Below, in pieces: positions 6,977-16,669 of a stretch of DNA of 58,416 bases; within the stretch, counting starts at the first letter, position 1; each line of letters opens with the position of its first letter. The position numbers and the translations under genes were made by a program. A model generated the notes under the pieces. That model was given only the letters and a program-made list of their open reading frames with translations, did no database searches and was not told where the DNA came from. Source of the stretch: Planctomycetaceae bacterium (GTDB lineage: Bacteria > Planctomycetota > Planctomycetia > Planctomycetales > Planctomycetaceae); NCBI GenBank assembly GCA_020426325.1, contig JAGQQG010000034.1, positions 1-58,416 on the forward strand, given 5' to 3'.

Positions 6977-9000
6977 TCTACGAGTTCTCCGTCGGTGCCG
7001 TCGCCGTTTTTCTGGCATTTGTTGCGTTTACGCTCGGGCTGAGTTTCTATCTGGGCAGCAAGGCCAAGTCGTCCGCGGGGTATTTCGCCGCCCACGGGCA
7101 GATACCGTGGTTCGTCAATGGCGTGGCCTTCGCGGGTGATTACCTGTCAGCAGCGTCGTTCCTCGGCATCTGCGGGATGATCGCTTTCTATGGCTATGAT
7201 GGCTTCCTGTACTCGATCGGCTATCTGGCAGGGTGGATTGTGGCCCTGTTCGTGGTGGCAGAGCCGATGAAGCGACTCGGCAAGTTCACGTTTGCAGACG
7301 CCCTTGATGCGAAGTTCGACTCACGAGGCATCAAGGTCGCCGCCGGCATCAGCACGCTGGCGGTGAGCATCTTCTATCTCATTCCTCAGATGGTCGGAGC
7401 GGGCGTGCTGGTGACACCTTTACTCGGACTCCCCCACTGGGTGGGCGTCGTTCTCGTGGGCGTGGTCGTGATCCTGATCGTGGTCACCGCAGGCATGGTC
7501 TCGACTACGTGGGTGCAGTTTCTCAAGGGGTCGTTGTTGGTGATCTTTAGTGCTGTATTGACGGTTGTGCTACTTCAGCGCGGCTTCGTCGCGGACAGTG
7601 GTGGTGCTAAAGTGAACGCTGGAGATTCTGATCAATATCATTTTCGTGGAGTTGGGCCAGTCGAAGGGAGTCTCCTCGATTCAGAGCTGAAGAGGATAGC
7701 ACGCGATGACTACGGTGGATCGATTGTCGAACCGGAAGGGGCGTGGAAGGACACAAAGTTCGTCCGGTTTCGAAACGACGACACGGGTGTGGTGAATGTC
7801 TGGAGCATTGATGAACTCGATGCAGATGAGATGGAGTGGTACAAGTCAATAAAACCATCCGCCAAAACTGCCTATCGGCTTCGCGAAGCACAGAGTGTGA
7901 CCACAACTCCCGATGGCCGAGTTCTCGTCAATGGCCTTGAGAAAGGGACTAAAAAGGGCGAGCCCGAGTTACATCCGGTCGGCTCGATCAGCAAACTGCC
8001 TGATAATCAGCAGGGGACCGGTCCTGTTGGTCCTCTTGAGTTCTTCCGAGTGCTGCAGAACAGTGAGATTGTCCTGTGGAGTAGCCAGACGATCACAGAA
8101 GACGATGGCATGACGACCATCGTTTATTATCAGAAGCCGACGCCGGGTTCTCAGGTGTTGCGGCCGGGGGAGCATCCGACGTTCAAGGGGATTCGCAGCG
8201 ACAAACTGCTGGACAAAGTGAATTTCCTGTCACTCATGCTCGCATTGTTCTGCGGGACGGCGTCGCTGCCTCACATTCTGATCCGGTACTACACGGTGAA
8301 GGATGCGGCTGCGGCGCGGAAGAGCACGATCGTGGGCATCGCCAGCATCGGGTTCTTCTATGTGCTGACGCTCTACATGGGTCTCGGTGCCATGACCAGC
8401 GGGGCGATGGATGTCACCAACAGTAACATGGCCGCACCACTCTTAGCCCGCAGCATAAGTGAGCCATTGTTCGCCATCATCTCGGCGATCGCATTCACAA
8501 CCGTGCTTGGGACGGTCAGCGGACTGATCCTCGCGTCCAGCGGAGCGGTTGCTCACGATCTGTTCAAGAGTGGTCTGGGTATTGAAATGACGGATGAACA
8601 GCAGGTGCGTGTGGCCAAGATCGCCTCCGTCATCGTGGGGGCGATTGCGATCGTCCTCGGCATCCTGTTCGAGAAGCTGAACGTGAGTTACCTCGTCGGC
8701 TGGGCCTTCAGCGTGGCCGCCTCGGCGAACCTGCCGTCACTTGTGATGCTCCTGTTCTGGAAAGGGACGACCAAACAGGGGATCATTGCAGCCGTCATCG
8801 TGGGGATGCTGTCATCGCTCGGCTGGATCCTTCTCAGCGGCGACACGTACTCCAAAGTCTACGGCCTCCCAGCGACGGACGCGATCGTCCCGTTCAGCCA
8901 ACCAGGCATCGTGACGATCCCACTGGGGTTCCTGACTCTGATCGTCGTTTCCCTGTTGACTGGAAAGGGAACTGGTCGAAATTCTTCGGCTGCAGGATGA
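6973..9000 (+). CDS. Sodium:solute symporter, acetate permease (ActP)-like, with a large inserted domain
   Basis: Solute:sodium symporter family carrier, probably for acetate or another short carboxylate; inner membrane. The N-terminal third (GYFAAHGQIPWFVNGVAFAG, then DYLSAASFLG) is close to the ActP subgroup, and the C-terminal third again has about six helices (TTVLGTVSGLILASSGAVAHD). Between them, about residues 205-410, lies a roughly 200-residue hydrophilic segment (starting GGAKVNAGDSDQYHFRG) instead of the short loop in E. coli ActP. It has no repeat structure at DNA level, so it looks like a true domain, presumably extracytoplasmic. A GGGAGGGG motif precedes the ATG. Operon with the DUF485 gene, and the next gene starts 3 bp after the stop. 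Confidence 0.88.
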   Translation: MIYEFSVGAVAVFLAFVAFTLGLSFYLGSKAKSSAGYFAAHGQIPWFVNGVAFAGDYLSAASFLGICGMIAFYGYDGFLYSIGYLAGWIVALFVVAEPMKRLGKFTFADALDAKFDSRGIKVAAGISTLAVSIFYLIPQMVGAGVLVTPLLGLPHWVGVVLVGVVVILIVVTAGMVSTTWVQFLKGSLLVIFSAVLTVVLLQRGFVADSGGAKVNAGDSDQYHFRGVGPVEGSLLDSELKRIARDDYGGSIVEPEGAWKDTKFVRFRNDDTGVVNVWSIDELDADEMEWYKSIKPSAKTAYRLREAQSVTTTPDGRVLVNGLEKGTKKGEPELHPVGSISKLPDNQQGTGPVGPLEFFRVLQNSEIVLWSSQTITEDDGMTTIVYYQKPTPGSQVLRPGEHPTFKGIRSDKLLDKVNFLSLMLALFCGTASLPHILIRYYTVKDAAAARKSTIVGIASIGFFYVLTLYMGLGAMTSGAMDVTNSNMAAPLLARSISEPLFAIISAIAFTTVLGTVSGLILASSGAVAHDLFKSGLGIEMTDEQQVRVAKIASVIVGAIAIVLGILFEKLNVSYLVGWAFSVAASANLPSLVMLLFWKGTTKQGIIAAVIVGMLSSLGWILLSGDTYSKVYGLPATDAIVPFSQPGIVTIPLGFLTLIVVSLLTGKGTGRNSSAAG

Positions 9001-9003
9001 GCC

Positions 9004-10017
9004 ATGTCAACGTTGATCACATTCGGACTGTTGGGCCTGCTGACAGCGGCAGAGTGGTTTCTATGGGTGGTCCTTCTGAGATTTGGATTAAGTTGGGCAA
9101 AGGTCGAGGGCGTCACAATAGGTCGTGTTATTGGTGCATTGTTGCTCTCTAAGGTGGGGCAAGGCCTTGTGTTTGTACTCGATAGCCAGTGGGATGATCA
9201 CCAACGTTTGCTGACGGTTCTTCTCATCTCGTTTGCGACGTTCGTGTTGCCGTGTGTTGTCGTTGCCTTTTGGTTTCGGCTAAAGCCGCTGAGATCTATT
9301 CAGGCTTGGTTGCCGACAATGGTCGTTCCAGTCATCACGATTCCGTTCGCATACATGATCGGTCGATTCCTGATCGAGGCATTTGTTTTGACCAGCAACT
9401 CGATGGCTCCGACATTACTCGGACCGCATTTGACTGGTTTGTGTGTTCGTTGTGACGGGAAGTGTTTTGCGTCTTACAACGATCTTGAGTACCTCAAGGC
9501 AGGCTTACAGACCCAGGCGATTTGCACCGATTTTCATGTCACTCAGACTGACGATGTGGCAGATTTGGGGGAGTCTGCGGATCGTATCATGGTCGCAAAA
9601 TACTTATCGCCGGAGCGTTGGGACATGGTGGCCTTCAAGGTGCCTGAAGATCCTTCAACGATCTATGTGATGCGGCTCGTCGGACTGCCGGGTGAAGAAA
9701 TCGTCATCAAGGACGGGAAGGTTCTCGCTGACAGCCGGGAGTTGATACCCCCTAATGAGTTGGCAAAAGTTGAATACATCACCGACACTAATGGAGAACA
9801 AGATTGGCCAGCGAACTGGGGCTCTCCGGAATCTCCTGCACAGTTGGCAGACGGGGAGTATTTTGTGCTGGGTGATTTCTCCGCACGCTCACGTGATTCC
9901 CGTCTGTGGGTTAAAGGGGCGCCCGGCCATGATCCATACGCCGTTCCAGAGTCGTACATCGTTGGTGTCGTGACATGCTGTTACTGGCCCCCTGACCGAT
10001 GGCGCACATTTCGTTAA
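9004..10017 (+). CDS. Signal peptidase I-like protein with unusual catalytic site
   Basis: S26 serine peptidase fold of 337 residues; would cleave secretory signal peptides at the outer face of the inner membrane. Three or four N-terminal hydrophobic segments precede the catalytic box SNSMAPTLLG (Ser at about residue 138). A cysteine-rich insert (CVRCDGKC, then a later Cys) follows and may bind zinc. The box that normally supplies the catalytic Lys (K-R-x-x-G-L-P-G) reads YVMRLVGLPGE, with Met at the Lys position. The late box LGDFSARSRDSR is intact. The protein may be inactive, use another base, or be a specialised paralog. AGGAT precedes the ATG, which is 3 bp after the symporter stop. Confidence 0.82.
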   Translation: MSTLITFGLLGLLTAAEWFLWVVLLRFGLSWAKVEGVTIGRVIGALLLSKVGQGLVFVLDSQWDDHQRLLTVLLISFATFVLPCVVVAFWFRLKPLRSIQAWLPTMVVPVITIPFAYMIGRFLIEAFVLTSNSMAPTLLGPHLTGLCVRCDGKCFASYNDLEYLKAGLQTQAICTDFHVTQTDDVADLGESADRIMVAKYLSPERWDMVAFKVPEDPSTIYVMRLVGLPGEEIVIKDGKVLADSRELIPPNELAKVEYITDTNGEQDWPANWGSPESPAQLADGEYFVLGDFSARSRDSRLWVKGAPGHDPYAVPESYIVGVVTCCYWPPDRWRTFR

Positions 10018-10050
10018 AGTCACTCTTGAAACAAGACCTTAATTTTCTTG

Positions 10051-10860
10051 ATGAACCAGAGTGAAATTGTGTCGGACATTCTGCAAAAAATCTGTGAGCA
10101 CAAGTGGATCGAGATCGACGCGGCGAAGCGTGCGGTGTCGGTGCATGACCTTGAGACTCAGCTGATCTCGGCTCCTGAGGTGCAGGATTTTGTGGCCGCG
10201 CTGCAGGGCAAGCATCCGATGGGGCTGATTACTGAGGTCAAAAAGGCATCGCCGTCGGCGGGGTTGATTCGGGCTGACTTTGATCCGGTGGCGATTGCGG
10301 AGACGTATGCGACTCATGGGGCGGCGTGTGTGTCGGTGTTGACGGATGAAAAGTATTTCCAGGGGTCGCTCGAGTACCTCAAGCAGATTCGCACGGCGAT
10401 CGATCTGCCCGTGCTGCGGAAGGATTTTATTCTTGACCCCTATCAGATCATCGAGGCTCGTGCTGCGGGGGCGGACTGTGTGCTGTTGATCGCTGAGTGT
10501 CTGGATGACACCGAACTGGCCGACCTGTACGAGTGTGCGACCGAACTGCGGATGGCAGCACTGATCGAGATTTATGAGCCGTCCAACCTCGACCGCGTGC
10601 TGCGTCTCGACCCGCCGCTGATCGGGGTGAACAACCGCAACCTCAAAACCATGACGACCGATCTCGGCCACTGCATCGAACTGCGGAAGGAGATCCCGGC
10701 GGACGTCCTGATGGTCGGTGAAAGCGGCATTCACACCCGCGAGGACGTCGAGCGCTTGCAGAACGCAGGCATCCACGCCATTCTCGTCGGCGAGACGCTG
10801 ATGAAGTCACAGGATATTGGGGCGAAAGTTGATGAACTGACAGGGAACAATCATCAATAG
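10051..10860 (+). CDS. trpC: Indole-3-glycerol phosphate synthase
   Basis: Fourth step of tryptophan synthesis: CdRP to indole-3-glycerol phosphate. A TIM-barrel of 269 residues with the family blocks in order: LITEVKKASPSAGLIR (catalytic Lys), VLTDEKYFQGSLEYL, VLRKDFILDPYQI (catalytic Lys and Glu region), IGVNNRNLKT, and GESGIHTREDV. The ATG at 10051 is used rather than the TTG just before it. There is no obvious Shine-Dalgarno. No other trp gene is in the window, so trp genes are scattered in this genome. The HEAT-repeat gene follows at 26 bp. Confidence 0.95.
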   Translation: MNQSEIVSDILQKICEHKWIEIDAAKRAVSVHDLETQLISAPEVQDFVAALQGKHPMGLITEVKKASPSAGLIRADFDPVAIAETYATHGAACVSVLTDEKYFQGSLEYLKQIRTAIDLPVLRKDFILDPYQIIEARAAGADCVLLIAECLDDTELADLYECATELRMAALIEIYEPSNLDRVLRLDPPLIGVNNRNLKTMTTDLGHCIELRKEIPADVLMVGESGIHTREDVERLQNAGIHAILVGETLMKSQDIGAKVDELTGNNHQ

Positions 10861-10886
10861 ACAGCGATCACTTATTACGTTGCGAG

Positions 10887-11306
10887 ATGGACGTGGATCA
10901 GATTGATCACCAGTTGTTGAGTCTGAAGTCTGAAGATAAAAAGACTCGCATCGACGCCCTGATCGCCTTGTCCATAAGCAGACATGTTTCGCATCGGGTA
11001 TTGCCGGACCTCCTCCAGTATGCTGAAACAGTGTCAGATTCTCAGGAGCAGGGAATTCTGATTGAGACGCTCGGTCGTATTGGAGATGCGGGTGCCGTTT
11101 CCTATTTGGCCAGCGTCATCGAAAAGCATCCTTTGTCCAAGCGTGCGATGCGGGCTGCACAAAGTTTGGGACAGATTGGTGACCCAACTGCCTTGCCTTA
11201 TCTGATGACGGCGCGTCATAGTCCCAATCACGTTGTACGTTCGGCAGCACGTGATGCCATTCATGAGATACAAACAAATCAGCGAACCAGCACGGAGGAA
11301 TCATGA
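10887..11306 (+). CDS. HEAT-repeat protein
   Basis: A 139-residue all-helical protein made of about three HEAT-type helical pairs, e.g. [19 protein letters not shown] and [19 protein letters not shown], each with the G-D-x-x-A turn. Such repeats form a protein-binding surface or PBS-lyase-like scaffold. There is no signal peptide. It overlaps the following Nudix-like gene by four bases (ATGA), so the two are translationally coupled and perhaps physically associated. The function is unknown. Confidence 0.75.
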   Translation: MDVDQIDHQLLSLKSEDKKTRIDALIALSISRHVSHRVLPDLLQYAETVSDSQEQGILIETLGRIGDAGAVSYLASVIEKHPLSKRAMRAAQSLGQIGDPTALPYLMTARHSPNHVVRSAARDAIHEIQTNQRTSTEES

Positions 11307-11908
11307 CCACCGAGACCAATCAAACTGTCGAACACGTTCTCTGCGTTCCCACTCTTCTCTTTCATGAGATCGGGCACTTTCAGGGGTTTATGCCGGATGT
11401 GGATCGGTATCTGACGTCGCTGCTTGATCCGCAGTACACGAGTTATCGACCGCGGGATGAGGTCGAGGAGGACCCGAGTTACAAGCAGTTGATTCCCTAC
11501 TGCATCTTCCGGCATGAAGGGCGGGTGTTTCACTATGCCCGGGGTGCCAAGGGGGGCGAATCGCGGCTGCATGCCAAGCGGTCGGTCGGCATCGGTGGGC
11601 ACATCTCGACCGAGGATGCGGAGCATGAGACGAATGCGTACTCCGTCGGCATGTGGCGGGAGATCAATGAGGAAGTCCAGATGGACACAGAGTTTGAGGT
11701 GAATTGTGTCGGACTGATCAACGACGATGCGACCGAGGTCGGGCGAGTCCATTTGGGGGTTGTTCACCTGTTTGATCTGGAATCTGCCAAAGTTCAGCCC
11801 CGTGAAGAGTCGATCATCGAGACAGGGTTTGCCGAACCCGCAGAACTGGTGCAACAGCGCGATGCGTTCGAAACGTGGTCGCAGATTTGTTTGGACCATC
11901 TGTTTTGA
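11303..11908 (+). CDS. Nudix-fold hydrolase-like protein
   Basis: A 201-residue protein with a Nudix-like segment: [12 protein letters not shown] leads into a helix ending [10 protein letters not shown], which supplies the REXXEE metal-binding core of the Nudix box. The glycine spacing is longer than the strict consensus (GX5EX7REUXEEXGU), so it belongs to a divergent subgroup often annotated only as phosphoesterase. The N-terminus ([20 protein letters not shown]) contains a HEIGH string that mimics a zinc-protease motif but lies outside any peptidase fold. The start overlaps the HEAT gene stop. A nucleotide-diphosphate substrate is likely but unidentified. Confidence 0.7.
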   Translation: MTTETNQTVEHVLCVPTLLFHEIGHFQGFMPDVDRYLTSLLDPQYTSYRPRDEVEEDPSYKQLIPYCIFRHEGRVFHYARGAKGGESRLHAKRSVGIGGHISTEDAEHETNAYSVGMWREINEEVQMDTEFEVNCVGLINDDATEVGRVHLGVVHLFDLESAKVQPREESIIETGFAEPAELVQQRDAFETWSQICLDHLF

Positions 11909-12009
11909 CCCACCGGGTCGGCTGATTCGAAATCTCGAAACAACGTGATTGGCTACCGTCGCGAGCGTTTGCGGTCGGTGTATGCCGTCAGACAAAGGAG
12001 TGTCAGACG

Positions 12010-12636
12010 ATGTTGATCTCTCGCCGCAACTTGATGAAGAACTGTGCCCTGGCCGGAGCAGCAGTCACAGCGACGCTGACATCGGTCGCGTCAGCTGAAG
12101 ATGAAGTCAAAGGCATTTCCGATGCCGACCTTGAGCAGATTATCACCGGTCTGGGGCTGAAGCCGACAAAGAACGAACAGCGCTACGACTTTGGTTTCAA
12201 GGCGGCTCTCAACGAGGAAGAATGGGAGCTGTCGATGTCAGCCGTCTTGAGCCAGGACGGCAATACCGTCTGGGTGATGGCCTGGCTGGATGAATTGCCG
12301 AAGTCCTCCGCAGAAGTCCCGCGCACGGCCTTGCTGCGTCTGCTCGCTGCCAATGATCAGATGGGGAACGGCAAGTTCTTCGCCTACATTGCCGGTAATC
12401 GCCGGTTCGTACTGCAGCGCGTGATCGAGACTCAGGGGCTCACGAAGGACGAGTTCAAAATCACCTTGCAGGATCTGGGAGCGACTGTCGTCGAGACCTA
12501 TCCGCAATGGGCGGTCGCGAACTGGAACGACGGAAGTACCGCGACCCAGGTGAGCAGCGGAGATTCCAAAGCCGGACAGACCCAGACTCGCTCGGCAGCG
12601 AATGAGTCGAAGTTTCAGGAGCCTGTTCGCCGCTGA
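12010..12636 (+). CDS. Tat-exported protein, YbjN/secretion-chaperone-like fold possible
   Basis: A 208-residue protein with a twin-arginine signal (SRRNLMK then a hydrophobic run, cleavage near SVASA), preceded by AAAGGAG about 10 nt before the ATG. The mature part (about residues 30-165) has the alternating helix/strand layout of YbjN or type III chaperone-like proteins (WVMAWLDELP, then LLRLLAANDQMGNGKF, then FVLQRVIETQGL). The tail is Ser/Thr/Gln rich and low complexity. It appears to be a single-gene unit ending at a good terminator. The fold assignment is tentative; the export signal is clear. Confidence 0.65.
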   Translation: MLISRRNLMKNCALAGAAVTATLTSVASAEDEVKGISDADLEQIITGLGLKPTKNEQRYDFGFKAALNEEEWELSMSAVLSQDGNTVWVMAWLDELPKSSAEVPRTALLRLLAANDQMGNGKFFAYIAGNRRFVLQRVIETQGLTKDEFKITLQDLGATVVETYPQWAVANWNDGSTATQVSSGDSKAGQTQTRSAANESKFQEPVRR

Positions 12637-12668
12637 GCTTCAGCGACGTTGAACAACTCGTAAAACTG

Positions 12669-12726
12669 TGATGCCCGGTGGCTGAATCCTGAGGGGGAAT
12701 TCGGTAGCCGGGCATTCACATTTTTT
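12669..12726 (+). terminator. Rho-independent terminator after the Tat-exported protein
   Basis: GATGCCCGGTGGCT (12670-12683) pairs with the segment GGTAGCCGGGCATT (12703-12716), and is followed by CACATTTTTT. Located 33 bp after the stop codon at 12636. The region from here to fabH (about 400 bp) has no gene I can support and should hold the fabH promoter. Confidence 0.8.
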
Positions 12727-13126
12727 GAACCAGAAACCCCTCATGGAACATTCATTGAGGAGATTTGGCTTCATTCAGGTTTTCGGAGAAAGAGGAAGTT
12801 TGACCGGCCGGTCGGTTAGTGGGGTTTTGCCTCAAACTCATTGCCAGCTGGAAGTTCAGTTGAATGAACAGGGAGACAAGGCGTTGACAAACTGGGGTAG
12901 CCGGTGGATGATGTGACCTGAGTAAGGAGCACATTTTCTGACTCGCTTCTGTCCCCATCGGAATACGGGTGTTTCATTCTCGGGTCTGAAGCGAGTCGAT
13001 CGAGTCTCCCAGAATTGAGTCTCCCCGTTACTGAAACAGGCAAGAACAGCGAAAGCGGGAACGTGCCTCTCTGGCCCGTCCCGGTGATTGACTGTGCGAC
13101 GGCCAGACCGGAAGGAACCAGACCGG

Positions 13127-14266
13127 ATGTCGAACAAGCCAATCCCAACTCTCGATGCGGGCTCAACGCCAGCGATGACCCCCTCTACGATCGCTGAACT
13201 CACAGCCTCCGCCGCACGAGCCCAAGCCGACCCTGGCCTCTCAGAAAAAGGATCCCGCACCTTGTTCACTCGACGCACACAATCGTTGCTCGGCGTGCAG
13301 GTGATCTCGACCGGCTCGTACGTGCCGGAGAATGTGGTGACCAACGAGGACCTTCGCGACCGGTCCAATTTCGATCCGGAGTGGATCAAGCAACGGACCG
13401 GAATCGTAGAGCGCCGTCATGTTGCCGACGAATCGATCGCAACCAGCGACCTGTGTGTTGAGGCAGCGACGCGTGCCATCCGCGCAGCCAAGATCGATCC
13501 GCAACAGATCGACCTGGTCATCGTCGGCACACTCACGCCGGACTACCAGATGCCTTCCACGGCCTGTCTCGTTCAGGACAAACTGGGGTTGGATGCTCCG
13601 GCGTTCGATCTCTCTGCTGCCTGTTCGGGATTCATGTATTCACTGGTGACGGCAGGCCAGTTCGTGGCGACGGGGAACTCCAAACTGGCGCTCGTAATCG
13701 GAGCGGATCTGCTGAGCCGTGTTGCCGATCCGAACGAGCAGCGGATCTTCCCGTTATTCGGCGATGGAGCCGGGGCTGCTCTCGTAGCTCGGGGGGCACC
13801 GCATCAGGGTTTGATCTGCTATCAGATGGGGTCGGACGGCTCTGCTGCCGAGCAACTGTACATTCCACATGGCGGATCCAAACATCGGATTGACGAAGAG
13901 TCGTTCATCACGCGAGACAACTACGTGCGGATGGACGGTCGCAGCGTGTTCAAATGGGCCGTGCGGATGCTGACGGATACGATCGAACTCACTCTCGAAA
14001 AATCGGGGATGAGCCAGCACGACGTTTCTCTGTTTGTGCTCCATCAGGCGAACATTCGGATCATCAACGCTGCCATGGAACAGTTGGGCATCCCTGCTGA
14101 GAAGGTGTTCAACAACGTCGACAAGTACGGCAACACGTCAGGTGCTTCGATTCCGCTGGTCCTTGATGAAGCCCTGAATGAGGGCCGCATTGAGCGTGGC
14201 GATACGATTCTGATGAGCGGTTTCGGCGGTGGACTCACATGGGCCACCGGGCTGATGCGGTGGTAA
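13127..14266 (+). CDS. fabH: 3-oxoacyl-ACP synthase III
   Basis: Starts fatty-acid synthesis by condensing acetyl-CoA with malonyl-ACP. The catalytic triad is visible: Cys in SAACSGFMYSL, His in LHQANIRII, Asn in YGNTSGASIP. The final GFGGGLTWAT block is canonical. At 379 residues it is about 55 longer than usual because of an N-terminal extension (MSNKPIPTLDAG onward, Ser/Ala rich); the enzyme core starts near LLGVQVISTGSYVPE. GGAAGGAA lies about 9 nt before the ATG at 13127, which supports the extended start, though a later start is possible. Isolated gene. Confidence 0.93.
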   Translation: MSNKPIPTLDAGSTPAMTPSTIAELTASAARAQADPGLSEKGSRTLFTRRTQSLLGVQVISTGSYVPENVVTNEDLRDRSNFDPEWIKQRTGIVERRHVADESIATSDLCVEAATRAIRAAKIDPQQIDLVIVGTLTPDYQMPSTACLVQDKLGLDAPAFDLSAACSGFMYSLVTAGQFVATGNSKLALVIGADLLSRVADPNEQRIFPLFGDGAGAALVARGAPHQGLICYQMGSDGSAAEQLYIPHGGSKHRIDEESFITRDNYVRMDGRSVFKWAVRMLTDTIELTLEKSGMSQHDVSLFVLHQANIRIINAAMEQLGIPAEKVFNNVDKYGNTSGASIPLVLDEALNEGRIERGDTILMSGFGGGLTWATGLMRW

Positions 14267-14315
14267 TCCCGCTCAACCAAGATCGACAACTTCGACAGCT
14301 TCGTTAGCCGTTTGA

Positions 14316-15560
14316 TCACTCGGTTGGAGCCGATTCGTCCTCGGGTGACTGTGACTCTGTGTCTTTCTCGCGTTGTTCTGCCGCTGCGACTCCCATAATG
14401 GGCAATGCGTTTGGTTTGCTGGTCACTCGTTGAGCCACAGCATCCAGCGGAGTGGCATCGACGCTTTTGCGAAGCAAAAAGTAGATGACCGTCGTCGCTG
14501 TCCAGAAGTAGCTGGTGACGAATCCGACGAGCCCAAGTCGAATCACGTTTTGCCAGAAGTCGACAGCTGAGCTGGCGAATCCGTTAACGTCGTCCGATCC
14601 GCGAAGCAGCTCGAAGGTCTGTTCGCCTCCCAAGCCAGAAGCCACTGACCACTCAGCAAGGGGCATCAGAATTTGAATGATTGTGGCCACGAATGTCAGC
14701 AGCACGGAACCATAGAGCAGGGCCAGAAACATCAGCCATAGCGCGTACCACGGCCGGCTGAACAGGTAGCTGTAGGCACGACTGAATGAGTCGAACGAGT
14801 CAGCGTCTTCAGTGCCGATGGAGCTGAGCATCAACGGCCAGCCGACTGCCAGTCCCAGCAAGAGGAGCGTCATCAGCCCAGCCAAAAGCAACGGAAGCCA
14901 CCAAAACGCCCCGACCAAGATGGGTCCAACAGAGGGGATCCTTCCGAGGAGTCCGCCCACGAGACAGATCAGCCATAAGCAGCCGACCCCCAGCAGGGGC
15001 ATCAAGGGAGCACCGAGCGATGCAGGCAGCTTCTCCATCGCGAAGCGTAACGACTCACGAGTACGCACGGACTGATCGACGGCAAAGCGGACAGCCGTCA
15101 TTCGTGCTATGGCCACGCCGAAGATGCCCCAGACAATCATCCCCCACAACAGGTGTGTCCAAATCGTTGCCGAGTGTGACCATGAGTGCTTCCCATGGAA
15201 CAAAGCCTGGCCTGGGCCAACGACGGACCAGAGCGGTTGTAAGATCTCACTGCCGTGGCTGGTGGTCTCACGCAAGGCATTGACAGGTTGTGCGGGAATC
15301 AGAGCTGGATGAACTGCATAGACTTCCGGCCGCAGGATGCTCAGCGGTTGCGTCCAGCTGGATGGAGGAGCTGCGTCGACTGCAAATGGTAGCTGACTGA
15401 TGAATTGTCCGCCGAAGTCGATCAACAGGGCCGCAGCGATGCCGAGCACGACCGGCCGGATGCCGATTGCGATGCGAAATGAGCGAAACAGATGCATCCA
15501 GGGCAACCATTGCCGCAGTTTCGTCCTGTCCGTGACGTGAAATGATTCTTCGAGTTGCAT
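14316..15560 (-). CDS. Hypothetical polytopic membrane protein
   Basis: A 414-residue protein not recognised as a named family. It has about six transmembrane segments: residues 37-55, 138-158, two in the stretch LGVGCLWLICLVGGLLG to LLLAGLMTLLLLGLAVG, then LMFLALLYGSVLLTFVATI, and a last segment VTSYFWTATTVIYFLL. A large extracytoplasmic loop lies between the first two. The C-terminal tail is acidic and cytoplasmic. Alternating hydrophobic bundles with a YSYLFSRPWYALW motif suggest a conserved planctomycete membrane family. It is convergent with fabH. No function can be assigned. Confidence 0.72.
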   Translation of the reverse strand: MQLEESFHVTDRTKLRQWLPWMHLFRSFRIAIGIRPVVLGIAAALLIDFGGQFISQLPFAVDAAPPSSWTQPLSILRPEVYAVHPALIPAQPVNALRETTSHGSEILQPLWSVVGPGQALFHGKHSWSHSATIWTHLLWGMIVWGIFGVAIARMTAVRFAVDQSVRTRESLRFAMEKLPASLGAPLMPLLGVGCLWLICLVGGLLGRIPSVGPILVGAFWWLPLLLAGLMTLLLLGLAVGWPLMLSSIGTEDADSFDSFSRAYSYLFSRPWYALWLMFLALLYGSVLLTFVATIIQILMPLAEWSVASGLGGEQTFELLRGSDDVNGFASSAVDFWQNVIRLGLVGFVTSYFWTATTVIYFLLRKSVDATPLDAVAQRVTSKPNALPIMGVAAAEQREKDTESQSPEDESAPTE

Positions 15561-15712
15561 CGGTTTCTGAAGTTGATGTCTGTCTATGCGAAGTGTGAGG
15601 GGAAGGGCGAGACTGCAGCGAGGCTGTGAATCTGGATCGACAGCGGCTCCGCAGGGGCTTGGCCCACCTCAAGAGAATACTTTTCCGATGGAGAGCTTAT
15701 CGGACTGGCCCC

Positions 15713-16663
15713 TCAATTGCACTCAGCAACCAATGGCCCTGCCAGTTCTTCAAGGAAGAACAGGCGGCCCGGCTGAGTTGGCATGTACGTCGAGGGAATC
15801 CAGGGTGTTGGCTCGTGTCGGAGTGTCATCCACAGGCTGAGCCCCTGCCACATCATCCCACGAGACAGCGAACCGTCTGCACCGCCGATGATCTTGTCAG
15901 CGTTCAGAAACAGACCGGGGCCGATGGTGTTGGCGTAGGCCGGGACGAGTGTCGTGCGACTCTTGAAGCTGGTGATCGCGTTCTGCTCGATCGTCAGCGG
16001 ATGCAGTTTGGCAGCGATGCGATGAGTTTGTGAGGCCCACTCCTCCTGAGTGTCATATTCTCCCGCGAATTGGGGTTCCCAGAAGGCAATGTGGCACACC
16101 CGTCCAATGCCGAAGATCACCGTGAGCTTGGCCCCTCCGTCTCGCAGTTCACTGATGCGTTCCCCGTATGAGGGGAGTACGTCAGGCGTCGCGAAGTGGC
16201 GTTGCTTCTTCGGGACTGTCAAATCGCCCAGCGGTCCGTAGAAGGCCTGCTCCATCGCATACTGAAAGGCACCGGAGTTCTCGGGAGGGAGCGTGTTACC
16301 CTTCGCATCGCTCCACTCGTCCATGTTGAATCCGTGGACGTGATCGCAAGGCACTCCCCATTCCTTGAGGAAGTAGACGGCCCAGCGGTACATGCCCATC
16401 GGCCCGACCGGCAGAATCATGGCCGCCTGTTCGCCCGCGTCACGTGCCCGCTTGATGGTCAGCGCGATCTCATGCCCCAACAGGGTGTCAAAGTCGGCCA
16501 CGCTCTCGCAGGGGACCAGCTCAAAGCTTTCATGCCACCAGGATTGCCGCTTGCTGATCGACCGAGGATCGTCATCGACACACGTATCGATTTTCGCGAG
16601 ATCCCAGCCTGCGGGGAAAAATCCTTCGAGCAGCGAGCCGTCAATTGTGGAGAGCAGATTCAT
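15713..16663 (-). CDS. Glucosamine-6-phosphate deaminase-like protein, catalytic Asp missing
   Basis: NagB/RpiA-fold protein of 316 residues. Conserved parts: GFNMDEWSD (NagB Asp72 region) and [13 protein letters not shown], which matches the NagB signature G-x-G-x-D-G-H-I-A-F-N-E-P. At the Asp141 position there is Val and at the following Gly there is Cys, while the His (143) and Glu (148) are kept. Ring opening in NagB needs Asp141, so the reaction may differ. The start is uncertain: the ATG at 16681 lies inside repeat E4, and the ATG at 16663 (MNLLSTIDG) lies just clear of it and is chosen here. Confidence 0.8.
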   Translation of the reverse strand: MNLLSTIDGSLLEGFFPAGWDLAKIDTCVDDDPRSISKRQSWWHESFELVPCESVADFDTLLGHEIALTIKRARDAGEQAAMILPVGPMGMYRWAVYFLKEWGVPCDHVHGFNMDEWSDAKGNTLPPENSGAFQYAMEQAFYGPLGDLTVPKKQRHFATPDVLPSYGERISELRDGGAKLTVIFGIGRVCHIAFWEPQFAGEYDTQEEWASQTHRIAAKLHPLTIEQNAITSFKSRTTLVPAYANTIGPGLFLNADKIIGGADGSLSRGMMWQGLSLWMTLRHEPTPWIPSTYMPTQPGRLFFLEELAGPLVAECN

Positions 16664-16669
16664 TGTTGC

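Noticed and set aside
11320..11380. HEIGH string as a zinc-protease motif
   Set aside because: It lies in the N-terminus of a Nudix-like protein without the rest of a metallopeptidase fold.
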